In this document: piece by piece, positions 1-4,275 of the stretch
Layout of the letters: every line of letters starts with the position of its first letter
How positions within the stretch are numbered: the first letter of the stretch is position 1
DNA from: Pseudomonadota bacterium
GTDB lineage: Bacteria; Bdellovibrionota_B; Oligoflexia; Oligoflexales; Bin106
Direction of reading: 5' to 3'
Length of the DNA stretch: 6,110 nucleotides
Assembly: GCA_026710525.1 (NCBI GenBank)
Contig: JAPOQT010000098.1
Span: forward strand, 1 to 6,110
Made by a program: the position numbers and the translations under genes
Notes under the pieces: model-generated
What the model saw: the letters and a program-made list of their open reading frames with translations, nothing else
Databases searched by the model: none
Told to the model about the DNA's origin: nothing

Positions 1-383
1 CCCTTGCCCTTCTTTTATTATTTTCCTTTTATTCATCTGCCGCTTACTCTGTTTCTTTAGATAATTCGTCAGAGAATTATGACATTGAGAGTCCCTATGT
101 TTCTCTATCGGATACAGAGGATGTAATGTATGAGGCATATTTAGAGGAGTACGCTGAAGAGCTAGCTGTTTCTAGTGAGCAGCTAGAAGAAGATACAGTA
201 GCGCTTCTTAAATCTGCTCAAGATGGATCTTTAGATTTAGAACTATTGAATAAAGTGGGGGCACTTGAGGTGGCAGTTAATCCTTTAAAGGAATCTTTTT
301 ATGCGGAAGTTGATTTTATGGCGCATGCCATGGCTCAGGAGTATAAAGATAGGTTTGGTGAAAGCTTACGCGCATTCGTATGA
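1..383 (+). CDS. Small acidic exported protein, 5'-truncated by the window edge
   Basis: An open frame (first complete codon at base 3) enters from the left edge and ends at TGA 381-383, giving 126 visible residues. The internal ATG at 126 is probably not the start, because the same frame is open for 41 codons upstream. That upstream part begins with a hydrophobic run (LALLLLFSFYSSAAYS) that looks like the h- and c-regions of a Sec signal peptide, with likely cleavage around the SSA-A/AYS residues. The true start should lie only a few codons before base 1. The mature part is strongly acidic and helical-looking (for example EAYLEEYAEEL and SSEQLEEDTVALL), with no cysteine and no membrane segment. 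I do not recognise a family. It converges with the minus-strand block, so it belongs to a different transcription unit. A small periplasmic or secreted protein is an inference from the signal peptide; function is unknown. Confidence 0.72.
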   Translation, partial: LALLLLFSFYSSAAYSVSLDNSSENYDIESPYVSLSDTEDVMYEAYLEEYAEELAVSSEQLEEDTVALLKSAQDGSLDLELLNKVGALEVAVNPLKESFYAEVDFMAHAMAQEYKDRFGESLRAFV

Positions 384-466
384 CTAGTATCCCCCCACCG
401 CAAAGTTGGGTTATGCCAAATATCAACTGAAAAATGCTGGATTTCTTCGAGTTTAGTCCGAGGATT

Positions 467-814
467 TCACCACCTTATGATCTCAATAGTGGCCATAGCT
501 CCCACTGTCAATAGTTTATATCTTAAGTTCGCATCCAGGGACTTTGTTGATGGAAAACGAAATTCAAGAATATTGTTGCGATGGCCACCCTCTAAGTTGG
601 TAGCCAAATCACCATCAAAATATGTTTCTTCAAACAGTTTTTTACCAACAACAAATTCCCATAAAGTTCCATATTTCGACATGATAGGAGATAAAAGCTG
701 ATCATCACTAAACATAAAATAATAGCTATCTTTTATTTTCATATGAGCCGATTTTCGCTCGATTACGGGGGCAGGAACGTAACAATGTGAGCTAATATTA
801 TGATCGATGATCAT
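467..814 (-). CDS. Hypothetical protein, 115 aa
   Basis: ATG at 814 to TGA at 467-469. An in-frame TAA at 821-823 lies just upstream, so the start cannot move further out; Met25 (base 742) is an alternative. No convincing Shine-Dalgarno sequence precedes either start. Composition is ordinary for a soluble protein (mixed charge, several aromatics, a C-terminal TIEIIRW), with no signal peptide or membrane segment and no motif I recognise. It lies 63 bases after the methyltransferase stop on the same strand and could be the last gene of that unit. A 74-codon frame lies on the opposite strand (477-701), with a GAGGA about 12 bases before its ATG. I prefer the minus frame because it is longer, has balanced composition and is co-directional with its neighbours, but a decayed or chance ORF cannot be excluded. 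Confidence 0.5.
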   Translation of the reverse strand: MIIDHNISSHCYVPAPVIERKSAHMKIKDSYYFMFSDDQLLSPIMSKYGTLWEFVVGKKLFEETYFDGDLATNLEGGHRNNILEFRFPSTKSLDANLRYKLLTVGAMATIEIIRW

Positions 815-877
815 TCGATGTTACCAAGCAAGAATGCTTATCACCGATCGTCACAGACCCAATATTGTGTATTGATA

Positions 878-1780
878 CTATTTCACTGAGAACACCGCGA
901 TACCAAAACAACTTGGCCCAGCAGTTGGATGATCATCAAGCCCAATCGATGGATAAAGATCCTGCAATGACATCATGCTCTCTTGGTGATAACCAAGATC
1001 AGCCAAATCTTTTTCTAACTGATGAGCACTCGTATCATAAATAAAATCTTCGCCACAAGAACTAACCATATCAGAACAATCGGATTTCCAAGCTTTTTGA
1101 CTATCATTTAAAGAAGCATCATCATAGAGAAAATCAAAAATCACCATCGTACCAGCAACACTGGCCTCAGCAATTCCCTTCATCATCTCTAAAAAGCTTG
1201 CTTTTGGTAAATAATAAATTAACCCCATCAAAGAGAAGAAGGCTTTCTTGCCAAAATCAAAGCCATGATCCTGCAAAGACTCTTTCAGACTCTGACGAGC
1301 CAGATCAGCACTCACAAAATGATAGTTAGATGGAAAATGGCAACCAAGCTTTGTAAGCTTTTGTTTTTTCTCTTGCTGAATCTGAGGAAGGTCCACTTCA
1401 AAAACAGTCATTTTTTCTGCAAGACCTCGTTTTCTTAATAGAAACGAGTCCATACCAGCTGCGACCATCACATATTGATTCACCCCCTGACGAACTTGTT
1501 CTGCCAGCTGTTTTTCCATATAATATGCTCGCACCAGAATCACAGCAGAACCAGGGATGAGCTTACGAAATGTGAGAAAAAACAACGATAGTGTCAGAGG
1601 AGGAAATAAAAAAGCACAAGTTAACGGAAAGCCACAGAGCTTAGATGCGTATTTATCTTTAAATAATCCACTTAATGGATGACTGTCATCATAGGACAAA
1701 GCACCCCTAAAAGCACAGACAAGAGCAGCTGTTGACACATGTTTCTGGTATAAATTTTTGATCATAGAGACTTTCATCAT
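878..1780 (-). CDS. SAM-dependent methyltransferase, leucine carboxyl methyltransferase (LCM/TIGR00027) family
   Basis: A 300-residue protein of about the family's usual length. The N-terminus has the family pattern (STAALVCAFRGAL near residues 17-28, then PLSGLFKDKYASKL at 35-48). VRAYYMEKQL at 83-92 matches the usual R-T-R-Y/F-F-D/E segment. VMVAAGMDS at 104-112 is the glycine-containing SAM-binding loop (usually L-G-A-G-L-D-S/T-R), and VFEVDLPQI at 126-134 is the acidic motif normally followed by the Lys-rich helix seen here. GLIYYLP at 186-192 matches the usual E-G-L-x-x-Y-L-P, but Met replaces the common Glu. Residues 51-70 are unusually hydrophobic. The family methylates carboxylates or hydroxyls of small molecules or proteins; the substrate here is unknown. 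ATG 1780 lies 2 bases after the rplS stop and ATG 1777 follows it; Met6 (1765) is a further possibility. No good SD precedes the start, so translational coupling to rplS is likely. Confidence 0.88.
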   Translation of the reverse strand: MMKVSMIKNLYQKHVSTAALVCAFRGALSYDDSHPLSGLFKDKYASKLCGFPLTCAFLFPPLTLSLFFLTFRKLIPGSAVILVRAYYMEKQLAEQVRQGVNQYVMVAAGMDSFLLRKRGLAEKMTVFEVDLPQIQQEKKQKLTKLGCHFPSNYHFVSADLARQSLKESLQDHGFDFGKKAFFSLMGLIYYLPKASFLEMMKGIAEASVAGTMVIFDFLYDDASLNDSQKAWKSDCSDMVSSCGEDFIYDTSAHQLEKDLADLGYHQESMMSLQDLYPSIGLDDHPTAGPSCFGIAVFSVK

Positions 1781-1782
1781 CG

Positions 1783-2193
1783 TTATTTTTTTTGTTTAAT
1801 CCTCGCTGCCTTACCAAAACGACTTCTCAGGTAATAAAGACGAGCCCTACGCACAGAACCTTTTGAAACCACTTCAATGGAATCAATATAAGGACTCCAC
1901 AGGGGAAATGTTCGTTCAACACCAACACCACCCGCAGCTACCTTCCGCACCGTAAACGTCGCATTAGCTCCACCCACCCTGTTCCGTTTTCTCTTTAATA
2001 CTACCCCTTGAAAGGCTTGCAAACGAAACTTCTTGTCCTTAAAAGCAATTTTTTGACCTGACTTATCTTGCTTTTCTTCTATTTTGTAATTTACCCGAAT
2101 AGTATCACCACTACGAAAATCAGGATATTCTGAAACATCCTTGTGATGAACAACATGGGTTTCTTCAAACTCTTTCAAGAGTGTATTTCTCAC
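1783..2193 (-). CDS. rplS: 50S ribosomal protein L19 (bL19)
   Basis: Structural protein of the large ribosomal subunit, located at the interface with the 30S subunit. The sequence matches L19 throughout: LLKEFE near the N-terminus, PDFRSGDTIRV at 24-34, RLQAFQGVVLKRKRNR at 57-72, FTVRKVAAGGVGVERTFPL at 80-98, SPYIDSIEVV at 100-109, and RRARLYYLR...GKAARIK at the C-terminus. At 136 residues it exceeds the usual 115 or so. Most of the excess is a Lys-rich insertion at about residues 41-56, between the first two conserved blocks. The start is GTG at 2193, preceded at 8 bases by AAGAGGA. The gene is not next to trmD/rimM/rpsP in this window; a TPR gene lies upstream and the methyltransferase follows almost without a gap. 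Confidence 0.97.
   Translation of the reverse strand: MRNTLLKEFEETHVVHHKDVSEYPDFRSGDTIRVNYKIEEKQDKSGQKIAFKDKKFRLQAFQGVVLKRKRNRVGGANATFTVRKVAAGGVGVERTFPLWSPYIDSIEVVSKGSVRRARLYYLRSRFGKAARIKQKK
1786..1793 (-). other. A8 run with A-AAA-AAA slippery heptamer at the end of rplS
   Basis: On the coding strand the last rplS codons are CAA AAA AAA TAA, giving eight consecutive A directly before the stop. The zero-frame phasing A|AAA|AAA is the classic -1 slippery heptamer. After a -1 slip the next codons are ATA ACG ATG ATG, which is the methyltransferase frame and contains no stop. A GAGG (1801-1804) lies 8 bases upstream of the heptamer, a placement like the stimulatory SD of dnaX. However, those bases encode the conserved Arg-Ile of L19 and may be there by chance. 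No obvious strong downstream stem-loop was seen. The run is certain; its function is a guess, because a similar heptamer occurs in the TPR gene (near 3288-3294). Confidence 0.3.
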
Positions 2194-2201
2194 TTTGATA
2201 A

Positions 2202-2208
2202 TCCTCTT
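2202..2208 (-). promoter_or_regulatory. Ribosome binding site of rplS
   Basis: On the minus strand AAGAGGA ends 8 bases before the GTG at 2193. It is the clearest Shine-Dalgarno sequence in the window and fixes the non-ATG start of L19, in line with the high expression expected of a ribosomal protein gene. Confidence 0.8.
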
Positions 2209-2276
2209 ACTATGATAAAGCTCATTAATTCAACCACGACCACTCGTGTTAACACATAACACAAACCAGCAGGCTA

Positions 2277-2292
2277 TTAGGACCCATCCTAA
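2277..2292. repeat. Short perfect inverted repeat in the rplS leader
   Basis: TTAGGA and TCCTAA flank a 4-base loop (CCCA on the plus strand), about 85 bases upstream of the rplS GTG in the 185-base spacer between the TPR gene and rplS. The 6-bp stem has no following T-run in either direction, so it is not a standard intrinsic terminator. It could be part of a leader RNA structure or an operator. A second small palindrome, GTGTTAACAC, lies at 2246-2255. I found no convincing -35/-10 pair in this spacer. Confidence 0.35.
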
Positions 2293-2378
2293 CCAGGAAT
2301 TTATTAGCATAATATGGCACAAATGGGTAATAAAAATTCACAACACAACTTAACGGCTCGCTCCATAAAGCAATCTTA

Positions 2379-3335
2379 CTAAATGTTTTCTAGCATTGTC
2401 TCAAGGAGATGCCTTTTTTTATCGATCACTTGCTTTTGTTGTAAATGGTCCACAACAGCTTCCACATCTTCACATCCTGACCTTTCCTCATCAGCTAATT
2501 TCTTTTCTAATTGATAAATTTTACCATAAAGCCCCTCGTGATTAGGACTACGAGCAAATAATCGCCGGTATATTTTTAAGGCTCTTTTGTAACAATTCTG
2601 TTTTTCAAAAATCTCAGCCAAAGTGTAAGAATCTAACTCAGCTGTGGTATCGTTAAAGTTAATATCTTCCGTTTTACTTGAATGAAACAGGTCCTTAAGG
2701 GGCACAGCATAAAAACCACTGTATGACTCTGCCGCGTGCTGTGAACTATTAGACATATCTGTGAAGCTAGTCTCAGAATGAGGCTGCTCTGGCAAATAAG
2801 AATGGCTCTGGGATAGGTGATGGGATCCTATGTACTGCTCAAGATCTTCACTCGACATACTTAATTCTTCTGCCATACACTCCCTCGCTTTCTGCACACC
2901 ATAAAGGCTAAATGCAGAAATAAGCTCAAGCAAAGAATCGTCCCTGGGTGAGAGATCTTGTAAATCAACTAAGGCTCGCCTAGCATTACCATCATAGCCT
3001 AACAAAATAGCTAGTTTAAATCTCAGTGTTAAGCCAAGGAGATTGGCGGTAAGCTCCTCGTGGTTGGCCTGGTCAAGAGTTTGCCAAGCAACAGAAAAAA
3101 GCTTTTTCTGCCACAGGTAAGACACCAGAGTCACGCGAGCTATTATGTCATCAGGATAATTAGCAACACCAGCCATCATCATCTCGGTAGCTTCATCTTG
3201 AAATGAATACTGCCAAAGTAACTTAGCCATTGGGTAAAAAGCGCGACCCTGGTGATCACGCTCATATGTCTCAATCAACTGTGACTGTTTTTTTGATAAG
3301 GTACCAATGTGTTTTTTGAGTATTTTAGTCCACAT
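2379..3335 (-). CDS. TPR-repeat protein, probable pilus-cluster accessory
   Basis: A 318-residue protein without a signal peptide or membrane segment. Residues about 15-130 form TPR-like helical pairs (AFYPMAKLLWQYSFQDEATEMMMAG, then PDDIIARVTLVSYLWQKKLFSVAWQTL, read as two segments). A Ser/His/Gln-rich linker covers about 165-230. A clear TPR follows at about 235-267 (YTLAEIFEKQNCYKRALKIYRR, in two parts). The C-terminus is charged and probably helical (about 271-318), ending in RHLLETMLENI. This order (N-terminal TPRs, polar linker, TLAE-type TPR, short final helix) resembles TPR proteins common in delta-proteobacteria; that is recollection, not a search. It starts 42 bases after the lipoprotein stop on the same strand, with a weak AAGAGA 3 bases before the ATG. 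Co-transcription with the secretin suggests a cytoplasmic scaffold or adaptor role, which is inferred. Confidence 0.85.
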   Translation of the reverse strand: MWTKILKKHIGTLSKKQSQLIETYERDHQGRAFYPMAKLLWQYSFQDEATEMMMAGVANYPDDIIARVTLVSYLWQKKLFSVAWQTLDQANHEELTANLLGLTLRFKLAILLGYDGNARRALVDLQDLSPRDDSLLELISAFSLYGVQKARECMAEELSMSSEDLEQYIGSHHLSQSHSYLPEQPHSETSFTDMSNSSQHAAESYSGFYAVPLKDLFHSSKTEDINFNDTTAELDSYTLAEIFEKQNCYKRALKIYRRLFARSPNHEGLYGKIYQLEKKLADEERSGCEDVEAVVDHLQQKQVIDKKRHLLETMLENI

Positions 3336-3377
3336 ATTCTCTTGATAACTTTCTTTAATAACTGACCATTGTGCCTA

Positions 3378-4205
3378 TCAAATAGGACAACTTGACTGAG
3401 TAAAATCATCATACCACGACCTTGATAGTGACTCTCTGATAAACGGCAGCGGTGATCTCAATAAAGCAAAATATCTTCCTATTTGCTGAGAGGTTTTCAG
3501 TAGCTTTGCAACCCCCCCTACCGCTGATAAACTAAAATTACCCATGGCACTTGCCTCACCAGTCGTCTCAGTAGCTTCTTCCTCTTCCTCTTCATAATTG
3601 TTGGTAACGGTAATCTTAAACCGATAAGACACAGTGCCTGAAGCAATTTCAACAAAACCAGTTGCCGATCCTAACATAGGAGCCACACACCTGAAACCGA
3701 TCTCAACTAACCCCACACCACAAACGTCTGTACACCAACCATCATAAAATGTGACAAGACCTTTATGTCGTGGATTTTTTGAGAAGTCAGTTTTCTGAGC
3801 GCTGAGAACATCTCCACCACAATCATTTTCAGGCAAACATCGTGGTGACGTTTCATCAGCAAATACACCCCCATTAGTTTGGACATTAAATCGCACACCA
3901 GGTACCGGAATATCCTGTGCCTCCTGCCCAGCAGAATCTTTCTCTTCGCCACCACCAGTTCTTGCTTTTTGGATAACTTTAAACCGAAAACTGTCCGGCA
4001 CTGAAATATCAAACCCGGTCGGGCTATTACAGGTTATTGTAGTTTCTGTCTTCTCGAATAACGGCTGGATTTCGTACTTTCCATTGCCAGGCAAAATCTT
4101 GGAATTTGAACAGCTGTCAAGTTTACACAAACCATCAGCCGTTCCTGCGACACCACAACTCGTCAGGGCTATCGCTATCAATAAAGAAGTTAATATCTGT
4201 TGCAT
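3378..4205 (-). CDS. Cys-rich predicted outer-membrane lipoprotein of unknown family
   Basis: From ATG 4205 this is 275 residues beginning MQQILTSLLIAIALTSC, a hydrophobic signal ending in the lipobox L-T-S-C, so Cys17 would be lipidated. The n-region lacks Lys/Arg, which is atypical. The frame also opens upstream at GTG 4223 and TTG 4241; a GGTGAG lies directly against the TTG and about 18 bases before the GTG, so the exact start is uncertain. The mature protein has nine further cysteines (about residues 27, 32, 59, 123, 129, 158, 162, 173, 273), suggesting disulfides, beta-rich segments at about 100-200, and a run of six Glu at 205-210. After that comes a Gly/Ser hydrophobic stretch and a basic, aromatic C-terminus. 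I do not recognise the family. It sits between the secretin (70 bases upstream) and the TPR gene, so a role at the outer membrane with the secretin is plausible. Confidence 0.75.
   Translation of the reverse strand: MQQILTSLLIAIALTSCGVAGTADGLCKLDSCSNSKILPGNGKYEIQPLFEKTETTITCNSPTGFDISVPDSFRFKVIQKARTGGGEEKDSAGQEAQDIPVPGVRFNVQTNGGVFADETSPRCLPENDCGGDVLSAQKTDFSKNPRHKGLVTFYDGWCTDVCGVGLVEIGFRCVAPMLGSATGFVEIASGTVSYRFKITVTNNYEEEEEEATETTGEASAMGNFSLSAVGGVAKLLKTSQQIGRYFALLRSPLPFIRESLSRSWYDDFTQSSCPI
3512..3518. repeat. Homopolymer C7 (G7 on the coding strand) inside the lipoprotein gene
   Basis: Seven consecutive G on the coding strand encode Val-Gly-Gly-Val at about residues 229-232 of the lipoprotein. 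A one-base length change would replace the last 43 or so residues. The run is plain in the sequence; any use for phase variation is unproven. Confidence 0.5.
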
Positions 4206-4275
4206 ACTAAACACGATAACCACATACCAAAGTGTAGACAACTCACCAAAAATAAGAACTAACCTGGTCAGAGAG

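Noticed and set aside
384..466. Bidirectional terminator between the convergent genes
   Set aside because: A CCCCAC...GTTGGG pairing near 392-410 has a mismatch and no T-run; no supported terminator seen.
477..701. 74-codon plus-strand frame with a GAGGA about 12 bases before its ATG
   Set aside because: It lies wholly inside the longer minus-strand ORF, its product is unusually basic with no motif, and the SD spacing is long.
826..839. AAGCA-AGAA-TGCTT hairpin as a terminator after the methyltransferase
   Set aside because: The stem is only 5 bp with no T-run on either strand; not enough to call a terminator.
3288..3294. A7 run (A-AAA-AAA) near the start of the TPR gene as a frameshift site
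   Set aside because: A slip here would leave the TPR frame early with no useful product; it probably reflects Lys codons and serves as a caution for the rplS site.
3707..4012. 101-codon minus-strand frame inside the lipoprotein gene
   Set aside because: It is an alternate phase of the lipoprotein, which has a lipobox and fits the operon layout.
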